Positions 51,083 through 59,982 of a stretch of DNA of 64,000 nucleotides are shown here, piece after piece. The DNA is from JACDBZ01 sp036262075. Its GTDB lineage: Bacteria; Chloroflexota; Limnocylindria; QHBO01. Both the position numbers and the translations under genes were made by a program. Below the pieces are notes generated by a model that made no database searches, had not been told where the DNA came from, and saw only the letters and a program-made list of their open reading frames with translations. The stretch lies in contig DATAJO010000030.1 of assembly GCA_036262075.1 (NCBI GenBank), forward strand, positions 62,001 to 126,000. The letters are read 5' to 3'. The number at the start of each line of letters is the position of its first letter. The first letter of the stretch is position 1.

Positions 51083-54000
51083 GAGTGTTCGCTCTCAACG
51101 CTTCTCAAGGAGTTCAAGGTCGGCCAAGCATCAGGATCCGGCCGCTCGAGCTGCTCCTGGGCTTCCGACTGGGCCGGCTTAAGCAGCCGTGATCCGCTTC
51201 CCCTGCCGTACTCGAGCTCCTTCTGACCGCGCTCCACCCACTGGTCAAGCAGGCGAGCGAGCTGGTCTTCAGCAGCGGCGGCCTCGGCCTGCTCTGCGGC
51301 CGCGGCTCTCCGACGGAAGTCGTCGACAAACGCAGTGGCTATTGCCTCGTGTCGGCGCTGGGCCATCAGCGAAGCGCCTGACTCAGCAGTCAGTGCGACA
51401 TCCGCCAAACGCAGGGCCGCCACGAGGACCGCGTGGAGCCCGCGATCTCTTGCTCGCGGCGAGAGGGGTGTGACCGACGTGGCCTCGACGTGGCGGTAGA
51501 TGGCCGAGTGGTAAGTCTGAAAGCTTTCGTAGTGCGACAGGTCACGTGGCCGCGTCCAGTTGTATACCGTCACCACTAGCCCGGGATAACTCCGCCCTAC
51601 CCGAGACGTGGCCTGGATGTACTCGGCCGTACCCTTGGGTTGACCTGCGACGACCATGAGCCCCAACCGATCGACATCGACGCCGACCGAGATCATGTTG
51701 GTGGCCACCAGCACGTCAAGCGCCTCGCCGGATACCCTCGGGCGCTCCATCCTCCGCAACCGGTCAGGGATCTCTGAGGAGGGGATTCGGCTCGTCAGCT
51801 CTTGGTGCTGAAGGTCGCCACGCGGTGGATACTCCCGTGCCCTGGCGAGCGAGCCAAGGCGGCTCGGGATGTCGTCCTGCAGGAAGCTGACGGCTCCACC
51901 GAGTTCGCGAAGTGAGTTGTAGTACCCGACCAGCGTCCAGTAGGCGTCGGCGGATTCATCGGGGTTGAGGTCCACCACGCCGGCGAGGAGCGACGAGTAG
52001 GAGCGGATCAGCGCGGTTTTCATCGACGTCCCGGGGGCCGTCAGACCCACGTACAGACGACCGGATCGTTCCTCGGGTGCCGCCGGCATCGCGAAGAATG
52101 TCTCGAACGCGTTCACCGCTGGAGGTGGAAACAGCCTCTGGTCGCGTCCATAGAGCGCCCGAACCTGGTCGACCGCGCTGCGGATGGTGGCCGTCGAGGC
52201 AACCACTTTCGGCGGATGCTCATTGCGCGCGGCCAGGAATTCGACCGCGATCTCGTAGAGACCAACCAGGCTGCCGAGCGGGCCGCTGATCAGGTGCAGC
52301 TCGTCCTGGATTACAAGGTCGATGCCGGATGAAGTGTCGGCGGCTGCGATGGAACAGGTATCCCTGAATTGCCAGCGATGCTCGTCGGGTGTCGAGAAAT
52401 GGCCGTGCGTCGGACATATGTAAGAAGCCCGACCGAAGAGCGACGCAGCTTGACCCACCCACGGGAGCCGCGCGAGCTTGTCAACGGTGGCGAGGAGAAT
52501 CTCGGGTGGCTCGCGATAGACCTCCTCATCGATCACCTGGATCGGCAGGCCGGGCTCCTTGCTGAACGGGCAGCCTCCGTAGGTGCACGTCACCCGAAGG
52601 CGGCGTGCTGCTACGTCGAGGGAGAACGCCGATGGGAACGGGAGGTGCTCGCCGCACCAGGGGCAGTTGCGAAGAACGAATGGATGGCTCTGGTTGGGAT
52701 TAACACGCTGCTTTGCCTCCTCCGCCCGTTGGACCGCATTCTCGAATGTGTTGGGTGCGGCGGACTCGCCAACCCAAAGGCCAATTCGTATCGGCGCATC
52801 GCCCCAGACGTCTGGCTTCTGCCGGCGCAGCAGCTCGCACGCTGACACCAGAGCCGCGGCTCGTTCGAACTGCTGAGTTGTCAGGAGACGCAAGGTGTAC
52901 CTGGTCAGGACCGTCACCCCCTGCCGGAATACCTGCCCTGGCGCAGGATGCATCAACCGGCGATAGCCAATGGTGAATGCTGCGAGGCCCAAATAGGCCT
53001 CTGTCTTTCCACCGCCGGTGGGGAACCACAGCAGGTCCACGAGTTGGCGATCGCGGGACTCGGGTCGGACAATCCCCGAGATATTCAGCAGGATGAAAGC
53101 AAGCTGGAACGGGCGCCAGCGTGGAACCTCTTCCACCTTCTCCCGGTTGTGGCTCGCGCGGTACTGCGCAGCTCCGAGCGTTGCCCGGCGCTGATCAGCC
53201 ATGGCGCGGTTCATGAAACGGAATGCCATTAAGGCCGACCCGTCCTGGGCCATCAGTTGCAGCGCAGCTCGCATGCGGGACGACGCTTCTGCGCAACGAA
53301 CGAGGTTGACTTCGGCCGTGCGCCTGAGGTCCTCCGCCAGGGTGCCTAGCTCAGACTCGGTGGCGGTGATCCACGTGTCGTACTCGTCCAGGAGTGGGGA
53401 GACGGCACGCTGCAGAGAATCTGCCGTTGGCATAGCAGCTAGCGCGTCCATACGAAGTTCCGCGCCGGTGTTTGCCAGCGGGACCACTGCCGGAATCTGA
53501 TACGCCGGCATCGCGTCTGTGCGGACTTCGGTGACGTCCGTGTCTTCAGTCCACGTCGCGGCACATCCGTGCCCTACGGCGTACTCAGGAGTCGCTCGGT
53601 AGAGCAGCGCATTCAAGTCTTCGTCCGGATCACCGACGGTGACCAGAGCCGGCCGCGCCTTGAACTTCCCACCGTCACTTAACCGGACACGGATCTGCGG
53701 CTGGAAGACGGGGTCACCCGCCTTCGGCCGCCGGTTCACGAGGGAGACGGTCCAGACGCGCGCATCGTCCGTCGACGACGAACGCCATTCCAGGAAGATT
53801 CCGTCGGCCAGCTTGTCTGAGCCGGTGGCGGAGGCAATGCGCACATCCTTCTCGGTTACCCGGCGCTGCCACTCCCTGCGCGATTCGGCCGTCGCGTCGG
53901 ACGAGTCGTCACCCTCAGCCTCAGCCGCGTCGTCAGGGACATTCGGCGTGCCACCTTCGGGTTCATCCTCATCGACCGAGACCTCGATGGGGTCGTACTC

Positions 54001-54303
54001 CGCATAGCTGACTCCGACAACCGGTTGCCCATCTGCTGTCGTGCTGAAGCTAATGCCGAGTGCCGACTGCTTCATGCCGCCATACGCCGCTTCGACATCC
54101 GCGGTCTCGTCATCGGCAGTGGCGTCGAGCGTCTCGTCAGTTTCCTCAACCGCCTGCGGGGTGAATGCGGGCTGCAGCACTCCGATGAGGTAACGCCCGG
54201 TTGGACGGGCCCGAATCCGTTCGTCTTCCCCCCAGAATGGGCCCACGAGGTCACGCCGCAGCCAGTCAACGAGCTGTGCCCGCTCGCCCCCGTCGCTCAA
54301 CAT
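51064..54303 (-). CDS. drmA: DISARM helicase DrmA
   Basis: 1079 residues. Walker A FPTGGGKTEAYLG near 421-431 and the Walker B variant QDELHLISGPLG near 668 (DELH, as in DrmA), then helicase C blocks ATNMISVGVDVDRLGLMVV and GTAEYIQATSRVGRSYPGLV. Its layout (long N-terminal domain of about 400 residues, SF2 core, DUF1998-partner C-terminus) is that of DrmA. ATG 54303, overlapping the upstream helicase by 7 bases. It should form the DrmAB complex with the next gene. Confidence 0.92.
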   Translation of the reverse strand: MLSDGGERAQLVDWLRRDLVGPFWGEDERIRARPTGRYLIGVLQPAFTPQAVEETDETLDATADDETADVEAAYGGMKQSALGISFSTTADGQPVVGVSYAEYDPIEVSVDEDEPEGGTPNVPDDAAEAEGDDSSDATAESRREWQRRVTEKDVRIASATGSDKLADGIFLEWRSSSTDDARVWTVSLVNRRPKAGDPVFQPQIRVRLSDGGKFKARPALVTVGDPDEDLNALLYRATPEYAVGHGCAATWTEDTDVTEVRTDAMPAYQIPAVVPLANTGAELRMDALAAMPTADSLQRAVSPLLDEYDTWITATESELGTLAEDLRRTAEVNLVRCAEASSRMRAALQLMAQDGSALMAFRFMNRAMADQRRATLGAAQYRASHNREKVEEVPRWRPFQLAFILLNISGIVRPESRDRQLVDLLWFPTGGGKTEAYLGLAAFTIGYRRLMHPAPGQVFRQGVTVLTRYTLRLLTTQQFERAAALVSACELLRRQKPDVWGDAPIRIGLWVGESAAPNTFENAVQRAEEAKQRVNPNQSHPFVLRNCPWCGEHLPFPSAFSLDVAARRLRVTCTYGGCPFSKEPGLPIQVIDEEVYREPPEILLATVDKLARLPWVGQAASLFGRASYICPTHGHFSTPDEHRWQFRDTCSIAAADTSSGIDLVIQDELHLISGPLGSLVGLYEIAVEFLAARNEHPPKVVASTATIRSAVDQVRALYGRDQRLFPPPAVNAFETFFAMPAAPEERSGRLYVGLTAPGTSMKTALIRSYSSLLAGVVDLNPDESADAYWTLVGYYNSLRELGGAVSFLQDDIPSRLGSLARAREYPPRGDLQHQELTSRIPSSEIPDRLRRMERPRVSGEALDVLVATNMISVGVDVDRLGLMVVAGQPKGTAEYIQATSRVGRSYPGLVVTVYNWTRPRDLSHYESFQTYHSAIYRHVEATSVTPLSPRARDRGLHAVLVAALRLADVALTAESGASLMAQRRHEAIATAFVDDFRRRAAAAEQAEAAAAEDQLARLLDQWVERGQKELEYGRGSGSRLLKPAQSEAQEQLERPDPDAWPTLNSLRSVESEHSWFEAR

Positions 54304-55445
54304 TCGCGCATCACGAAGTGCTGCGGATCAAGCTCTTTGATGAATTGCGACGGCTTCGTCCGGTCGCACATGATGACCAAACGCCTGCGAGCACGGGTGA
54401 CCGCGACATAGAAGAGCCGGCGGAACGTCTCCTCGAGCTCCTTCTCCGATGACCCGTTCTCGGACTCCGACGGGGGCAACAGCCCTTCGTTTGCGTCTTC
54501 GAGTACGACGGTGTCGAATTCCAGACCCTTTGCCCGGTGAATCGTGCTTGCCAGAACCCCGGGACTCACCATGTCAGGTGTGTCGTTGTCAAGGATTCGC
54601 GCCCCGAACTGGCGCGCGATTCCCCAGACCGGCCTTGCACGGGGATGGAGTAATGCGATGGTGGCCCGACGGTTCGCGGACTTGGCCTCGGAAATCACCT
54701 GGCTGATGACCGCATCACGTGCGGGCCACGATCCGTAGAGGTAGATCTCCGGTACGGGGCCATCACCCAGCCCATCTTCCTGCTTGATCCACTCTTCCGA
54801 GTCGACAGCCGGGTCGTGACGCACGATGTCCGCCGCGAGCAGCGCGATCTGCTTGCTGCCCCGGAACGACGGGTTCAGAGACTTGGAACGTCCTTGGACT
54901 TTGATGCCGAGGCTCTTCCAGGTGAATCCCGTCGGGTAGATGTTCTGCGCCTTGTCAGCCGCGATCGTGAATGACGTCAGCGCGCTCTTCTTGAGAACCT
55001 GCAATGCTTCGGGCGTCAGATCCTGACCTTCATCGATCAGGACGTGGTGGGCCACGGACTTCGCCGGCAATTCCTTTCCGGACTCGATCGCCCCCAGCAA
55101 TTCGGCGCCGTCGTCGTCAAAGGCTGGCGTGTAGCGGACGCCCATCGCCTTCATGGTCGCCCGGGCCCAGGAGTGGAACGTCGTCATCTCTGGTGCTTCC
55201 TCGCCAAGACGGCCGGAGAGGAAGCTGATCCACTCGAGAAGCATCTTGTTGTACGTGAAGACACGGACGCGCGCCACCTCGGGATCCGAAGTCCAGAGGC
55301 CGTCCATTCGCGAGAGTAGTGCGGCGCGTTGAACGATAGTCAGGGTCTTGCCGCTGCCGGGGATGCCCTTTACAAGGAGGTCGCCCTCGGGTCTGTAGTT
55401 GACGACTTCCTTTTGGCGGGGCGTGAGTTCGAACTCCCCCTCCAA
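54297..55445 (-). CDS. Short UvrD/Rep-like SF1 helicase (DISARM-associated)
   Basis: 382 residues, about half the length of UvrD. Walker A KGIPGSGKTLTI at 26-37, motif II HHVLIDEGQDLTPEAL (DEGQD), motif III IAADKAQNIYPTG, motif V STIHRAKGLEFDTVVLED and motif VI RRLFYVAVTRARRRLV are all present, so it is a complete minimal SF1A motor missing the large 1B/2B insertions. Start is a TTG at 55445 directly after GGAGGGGAG. It lies 15 bases after the larger helicase and overlaps drmA. Neither drmD nor drmE; role in the system inferred from position. Confidence 0.8.
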   Translation of the reverse strand: MEGEFELTPRQKEVVNYRPEGDLLVKGIPGSGKTLTIVQRAALLSRMDGLWTSDPEVARVRVFTYNKMLLEWISFLSGRLGEEAPEMTTFHSWARATMKAMGVRYTPAFDDDGAELLGAIESGKELPAKSVAHHVLIDEGQDLTPEALQVLKKSALTSFTIAADKAQNIYPTGFTWKSLGIKVQGRSKSLNPSFRGSKQIALLAADIVRHDPAVDSEEWIKQEDGLGDGPVPEIYLYGSWPARDAVISQVISEAKSANRRATIALLHPRARPVWGIARQFGARILDNDTPDMVSPGVLASTIHRAKGLEFDTVVLEDANEGLLPPSESENGSSEKELEETFRRLFYVAVTRARRRLVIMCDRTKPSQFIKELDPQHFVMREC

Positions 55446-55460
55446 GGCTCCCCTCCGTTG

Positions 55461-57554
55461 CTACGTTGCCGATTCCGGTTCGTCCCAATCGAGGATCGAC
55501 GGGTCGAGATTCTCCATGTCAGTCAGTTCGAGAATGCTCTCATCGATCGCGTCGACAGCCAGGACCTCGGTCAGGCTGTTGATGGTGGTTGAATTCATAT
55601 CCGGGTGGCTATCCAGTGCCTCCGAGAACAGGTCAGGCTCTGCGCCCGGTTCGCCGGCGATGATGAGGCTGTCCATCGCTCGCGTGATCGCTACGTACAG
55701 AAGCCGGCGCTCCTCTTCACTATCGCCTCGATCATCTGGAAAGTGACCGGGACCAAGGTACAGGCAGAGGACATGACGGAACTCGCTCCCCTTGGCTTGG
55801 TGGATCGAAACCAGCCGCACGCCATCCGCATCTTGGGCTTCGGTCGCAACCGGGATCGCGAGCTTCTCAAGATGCTGCAGGACCGCGGACTCCTGCTTCG
55901 AGCGTACGCCCTCCTTTCTGAAGAGAACCGCGATGTCGGCTGGTTCCACTCCGCCATCGATCAATCTGCGGACCTGCAGGGCTAGCCACGGCGCGGCGTA
56001 GCGCAGAGGTGCTCGGACGACGGTAATCGCCGGCTCCACCGCCGTCTGGTCTCTCACCGCAACCATGCGCTTCGACAGCCGGGACGCGTTGTGCGCGATT
56101 ACCGATTCGGCCGCGTCCACGATCTGCGGCACCGATCGGTAGTTCTGCTCGAGTGGCATGACCGTCGCTTCTCGCCCGGTACGTTCACGAAGTCGATCCG
56201 CGAAGTCCGTGAGGCTCCGGGGATCGGCGCCCGCAAAGCTGAAGATCGTCTGATCGCCGTCCCCAACGCAGCTCAGCACGGCTCCCTGCCTTGCGAGCTC
56301 AAAGAGCAGCTCATTCTGTGCGAGGCTCGTGTCCTGGAATTCATCCACGAAGACGTGGAGATATGGTGCAGCGGCGACGCGAGCCAGGGCTGGATGCGCC
56401 TGCAACGCACTCATGGCTTCCGTGATGAGGCCGGCGAAGTCGATCGCGTTGTGGGCCGATAGCAGCTCCTCATACCGGCGCCACACAGTCCGAAGGGCGT
56501 TCGCCTTCAGATCGGTCAGCTCTCCGGTGCGGGGGTCAAGAATCGTGACGTCGGTCTCGTCGGGAAGCTCATCCGCACCGGACACAACGCCGAGCCGCGG
56601 GTGTCCCATCCGAAGTGCGTTGATCGCATTGGGGTAAAGGGCCAGTCGGGCTCGCTCGGATCGCCCGTCGTCGACCCCGTAAAAGAGGCGGTCGTACTCC
56701 TCGAGGAACGGAAGTGGTGCGTTCACCGGTTTGCCGTCACCCAGCCGGCGACGACCGTCGGTGATCACCTGAAAGCCCGGACGCACGCGGGTCTTTCCGG
56801 CGGAGGCCGCAGTGTGCAGGATCCGTCGCCCCAGTGAGTGGATAGTGCGGACGTCCACACGAGTGAGCGCCGGATACTCCGCCATGGCGAAGGCGCTGAG
56901 CCGACTCTGAATCTGCTCGCGAGCAGCCCGGGAGAAGGTGAGAACGATGCAGCGGTCGGCCTCGACGTCTCGCTCGGCCACCAGTCGCGCTATGCGCATC
57001 GACAACATATGGGTCTTGCCCGATCCGGCACCCGCGTTTACAAGCAGGTCCACCTCGGGAGGTGCCTCGACCGCCGCTTGCTGCTGTGGGTCAAGAAGGT
57101 CGCTGCCTCGGAGTCGGACGGGGACACGCTCGTCTGCCGGAACGATGTCAACCTCTGTGCGGCGCGAGATCTCACGGAGGACGGCCATACGAATGTGTTC
57201 CGCACGGGCTTCGAATGGAAGCTGAAGCCGATCCTCGCCGACCGCAACCAGCTCCGAGTCAATCGCTCGCAGGCTCGCCGCCGCCCATGCAAGATCACCA
57301 ATCTCAAATGAGGTTGCTTCTTCGTCGCTAAATGCCAGCGTCAAGCCCTCCGCGGCGGTGAGCACTCCGAGGGCCGCCGGCGAATGCGTGCCATCTGCAA
57401 ACGCCGACGGGTCGATGTAGCTTGTCCCGAAGTCGTCCTGAAAGACGAAGGATCCGCCGTCCGCAATCGCGTCGATTGCCTGCAAAGCGCCCGCGATCTC
57501 GCGTCTCACTACAGCAAGCGCGGCTGTGGCCGATGGTTGAGCTACGAGGAGCAT
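55461..57554 (-). CDS. UvrD-like SF1 helicase with extra N-terminal domain (DISARM-associated)
   Basis: About 697 residues. A 150-residue N-terminal domain of unknown type precedes LLDPQQQAAVEAPPEVDLL, Walker A NAGAGSGKTHML near 170-180, VFVDEFQDTSLAQNELL (DEFQD), CVGDGDQTIFSFAGA, VSIHQAKGSEFRHVL and RRLLYVAITRAMDSL. It is a canonical UvrD/PcrA motor. I use ATG 57554, which overlaps the glycosylase by 13 bases; a GTG at 57617 is possible. Paired with the short helicase that follows, it may replace the drmD or drmE slot of known DISARM types. Confidence 0.8.
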   Translation of the reverse strand: MLLVAQPSATAALAVVRREIAGALQAIDAIADGGSFVFQDDFGTSYIDPSAFADGTHSPAALGVLTAAEGLTLAFSDEEATSFEIGDLAWAAASLRAIDSELVAVGEDRLQLPFEARAEHIRMAVLREISRRTEVDIVPADERVPVRLRGSDLLDPQQQAAVEAPPEVDLLVNAGAGSGKTHMLSMRIARLVAERDVEADRCIVLTFSRAAREQIQSRLSAFAMAEYPALTRVDVRTIHSLGRRILHTAASAGKTRVRPGFQVITDGRRRLGDGKPVNAPLPFLEEYDRLFYGVDDGRSERARLALYPNAINALRMGHPRLGVVSGADELPDETDVTILDPRTGELTDLKANALRTVWRRYEELLSAHNAIDFAGLITEAMSALQAHPALARVAAAPYLHVFVDEFQDTSLAQNELLFELARQGAVLSCVGDGDQTIFSFAGADPRSLTDFADRLRERTGREATVMPLEQNYRSVPQIVDAAESVIAHNASRLSKRMVAVRDQTAVEPAITVVRAPLRYAAPWLALQVRRLIDGGVEPADIAVLFRKEGVRSKQESAVLQHLEKLAIPVATEAQDADGVRLVSIHQAKGSEFRHVLCLYLGPGHFPDDRGDSEEERRLLYVAITRAMDSLIIAGEPGAEPDLFSEALDSHPDMNSTTINSLTEVLAVDAIDESILELTDMENLDPSILDWDEPESAT

Positions 57555-58219
57555 GCCTGCGCATCTCGGGTTGTGGCCGATTTCTCGCCAGTAACGCAGT
57601 CCGCCCGGATCGGGCACTGAGTGCAGCGCGGTTCAAGGGGGACACAGATCAGGGCTCCAAGGTCGAGGACGGCCCACCAGTCCGTCGCGGGTGCGGGCCC
57701 GTGGAGGAGGCTCGCAACAGCGGCGATGACTTCCCGCTGCCGTCGTATATCCCCCCTCCTGTATATCCCCATGACGCGCGTGGCCACCCGGACCGTGTTC
57801 GTGTCGACAAGGAACACGCTCGTTCCCTCGACGGCGGCCGATGTTGCAGCGGCAACGTACGGGCCGACCCCTGGCAGCGCCAGCAGCGAGTCGACATCGG
57901 TCGGAACGCGCCCACCGTGGTCTCCAGTTATGATCCGCGCGGTTGCGGCGAGGTTGTCAGCGCGCCACTGCAGTCCGAAAGACCGGAGGTCCGCGCGCAC
58001 TGCATCCGTGGCCACACGCGCCATCGCCTCTGGCGTCGGATACTTCGCCAGAACCTCACCAATTCGGTGGTCAACCTGGTCAGCGCGCGTCCGGCGCAAG
58101 AGACTCTCTGCCACGAGCGTGTGCCAAGGGTCGCGACTTTGGCGCCACGAGAAGCTGCGTTGGCCCTTGGCGAACCACCGACGCAGGGCGCGACGACGGC
58201 GCACGCCAGCCTCAGGCAT
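57542..58219 (-). CDS. HhH-GPD DNA glycosylase, predicted thymine (T:G) mismatch glycosylase, MutY/EndoIII fold with FeS cluster
   Basis: 225 residues. Helix-hairpin-helix LALPGVGPYVAAA at 114-125, catalytic Asp139 in FLVDTNTVRV, and a four-Cys FeS loop (Cys192, 199, 202, 208; CX6CX2CX5C). The residue after GVGx is decisive: EndoIII has Lys, MutY has Ser, the thymine-mismatch glycosylase Mig of Methanothermobacter has Tyr. Here it is Tyr121, 18 residues before the Asp, exactly as in Mig. It is too short for the MutY C-terminal 8-oxoG domain. ATG 58219 overlaps the C5 methyltransferase by 8 bases. It likely repairs T:G left by deaminated 5-methylcytosine. Confidence 0.8.
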   Translation of the reverse strand: MPEAGVRRRRALRRWFAKGQRSFSWRQSRDPWHTLVAESLLRRTRADQVDHRIGEVLAKYPTPEAMARVATDAVRADLRSFGLQWRADNLAATARIITGDHGGRVPTDVDSLLALPGVGPYVAAATSAAVEGTSVFLVDTNTVRVATRVMGIYRRGDIRRQREVIAAVASLLHGPAPATDWWAVLDLGALICVPLEPRCTQCPIRADCVTGEKSATTRDAQACSS

Positions 58220-59222
58220 GCGGGCCGCCACGGCTCCACCCCAACTCCTCCGCAAGGACTTCGGCGACGACCTCGCCAAAGACAGGGCTCACGGCGTCGG
58301 CCGCCATTCGGTACTTCGCTGTTCGCGGGACGGCAGCCGGAAACCGGTACGAAGATGGGAAGCCGAGAATGGCGATGGCCTCGCGCGGGCTAACAGCGCG
58401 ATCGGGGATGCCTCCTGACCCACGCCGAAGCGTGTAGGTCTTCATGACGTTGCCGAATGACGGCGCCGGCACGCCCTCGTCCAATCGGTACCAGCCGTAC
58501 TTGCCCGTCGCATATTTGTGCGCGTATTTCTCGATGGTCCTAAATTGCGGCCAGTCGTGGTCAAAGTGTGGATCTGCACGGTCGAGCGACAATCCTCGAA
58601 TTGCCTCGGCGACGCTCTGTGGGTTCCGGCGCCGTCGAGAGATTCCGTCCACGACTGAGCTCGTCCCATCCGTGTGTCCCTTCTCGATGCCAATGGCGAA
58701 CAGCCGCCTGCGTCGGGTAGCAGCTCCCCATTCCGCGTACGAATAGATGTCCTCAGTCAGCACGTACTGAACGGCCAATGACTCAATCAGCGCCCGATAT
58801 TGCGCGTCGTTCTTCAAGAAGGGCACGTTCTCCAGGACGAACGCGCACGGGTGCATGGCAATGACGCTCTGTCTGAATCGGTCCACGAGGTCGTAGTCCG
58901 AATGAGAGGTGCGCCGCCTCTGCAGGTTGATGGGCGACCACGGGCGGCATGGTGGCCCTCCAACGAGGATCGCCGGCACCTCGTCCGGCAACTCATCCCG
59001 GAGGTTCATCAGTCGGGCCGGGCCGACGTTTGCGGCATATGACGCGACGGCGTGGCGTTCGGCGTCGTAGCCGTGCACCTCGAATCCAACTTGCCTGAAT
59101 CCCAAGGACAAGCCACCCATCCCCGCAAACAGGTCGACCACCAGCGGGCGAGCGACAAGCCGTTCGCATCCGCTGCGCGCATGGCGCGCAGCTGAGTCCC
59201 CCTCGAGCGTCAGCGCCTCCAC
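58212..59222 (-). CDS. drmMII: DNA cytosine-C5 methyltransferase (DISARM DrmMII-like)
   Basis: 336 residues. Motif I VVDLFAGMGGLSLGF at 28-42, motif IV GGPPCRPWS with catalytic Cys92, motif VI FVLENV at 128-133, motif VIII RRRRLF, motif IX AVSPREAIAILGFPSSYRF and motif X DAVSPVFGEVV. The recognition domain between VIII and IX is short. In class 2 DISARM the C5 methyltransferase DrmMII marks host DNA. GTG start at 59222, 13 bases inside the preceding gene. The next gene overlaps it and encodes the matching T:G repair enzyme. Confidence 0.88.
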   Translation of the reverse strand: MEALTLEGDSAARHARSGCERLVARPLVVDLFAGMGGLSLGFRQVGFEVHGYDAERHAVASYAANVGPARLMNLRDELPDEVPAILVGGPPCRPWSPINLQRRRTSHSDYDLVDRFRQSVIAMHPCAFVLENVPFLKNDAQYRALIESLAVQYVLTEDIYSYAEWGAATRRRRLFAIGIEKGHTDGTSSVVDGISRRRRNPQSVAEAIRGLSLDRADPHFDHDWPQFRTIEKYAHKYATGKYGWYRLDEGVPAPSFGNVMKTYTLRRGSGGIPDRAVSPREAIAILGFPSSYRFPAAVPRTAKYRMAADAVSPVFGEVVAEVLAEELGWSRGGPHA

Positions 59223-59860
59223 AACTCGTCCACTGCCTTGCGCTGGCGAACCACGAATGCGAGCTCATCCTCACCAGGCAACAGCACTCTGCTGTCGCAG
59301 TTCCCGAAATGCCCGGCGTCGTGGTCGCGTCCCCAGTTGTAGAACCCTGCACCGGGCATGCCGCTGTCACGCCTGACGGCCACGACTGTGACCAGCGGCC
59401 GACCATTCACATGGTCGAACATCGAGATCTCACCGAGCGGCCGACCTGACTGCCGGGCTTCATTCGGATCGCCAAACACCGTGGTGTAGTCGACGGTCTC
59501 GCCGGCGCGAGCCACCTCGCACAGCTTGTCGTAGAGCTCGTGGTCGATCAGTGGGGCCGGATGGTCATGACGAGGTAGCACGGTGGTTCCAGCGTCATGC
59601 GGCTCCTCCTTAGGCTCTGGGGATCCTTTGACGGATACGCCCAAGCTCCACGCGGCGGCAAGAAGTTCGGACATAGCCGCCAGTGGTATCTCAGGACCGA
59701 AGCGCAGCTTCCCATCGGCTTGCCGGATCTGGACTCGCAGGGATGTGGTCTCGTAACCAGCCTCATCCGCCGGCACCAACGTGAGGCGAATGTGTTCACC
59801 CGCCCCCGTAGCAATCTCCGCATACTCTTTTCCGGAGGAGTCTCGCCTAATCCCTGACAT
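59210..59860 (-). CDS. Hypothetical protein upstream of drmMII, with a domain shared with 59983-60321
   Basis: 216 residues, no named family. Residues 1-75 are a beta-rich part (EHIRLTLVPADEAGYETTSL); residues about 105-185 are a second domain (DKLCEVARAGETVDYTTVFG, RPLGEISMFDHVNGRPLVTV, RRDSGMPGAGFYNWG). The second domain is alignable with the small protein at 59983-60321 (YGEI, LGEIS, GRP, VxRD). ATG 59860 is the first certain start of the DISARM operon. The block looks like a winged-helix domain found in other uncharacterised bacterial proteins; function unknown. Confidence 0.7.
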   Translation of the reverse strand: MSGIRRDSSGKEYAEIATGAGEHIRLTLVPADEAGYETTSLRVQIRQADGKLRFGPEIPLAAMSELLAAAWSLGVSVKGSPEPKEEPHDAGTTVLPRHDHPAPLIDHELYDKLCEVARAGETVDYTTVFGDPNEARQSGRPLGEISMFDHVNGRPLVTVVAVRRDSGMPGAGFYNWGRDHDAGHFGNCDSRVLLPGEDELAFVVRQRKAVDELWRR

Positions 59861-59982
59861 CTCTCTGTCTCAAGTCGGTAGGAGTCACTCTGACAGCGAG
59901 CGTGGAGACACGCCGGCTACCACTGCGAATTGGTCAACTTCCAAAGGAACTTCGCGAGGTGTCGGGCGGAGCCACGGCTGCA

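Noticed and set aside
57542..58219. Housekeeping MutY
   Set aside because: No C-terminal 8-oxoguanine recognition domain, Tyr instead of Ser at the key position, and island composition within a defence operon.
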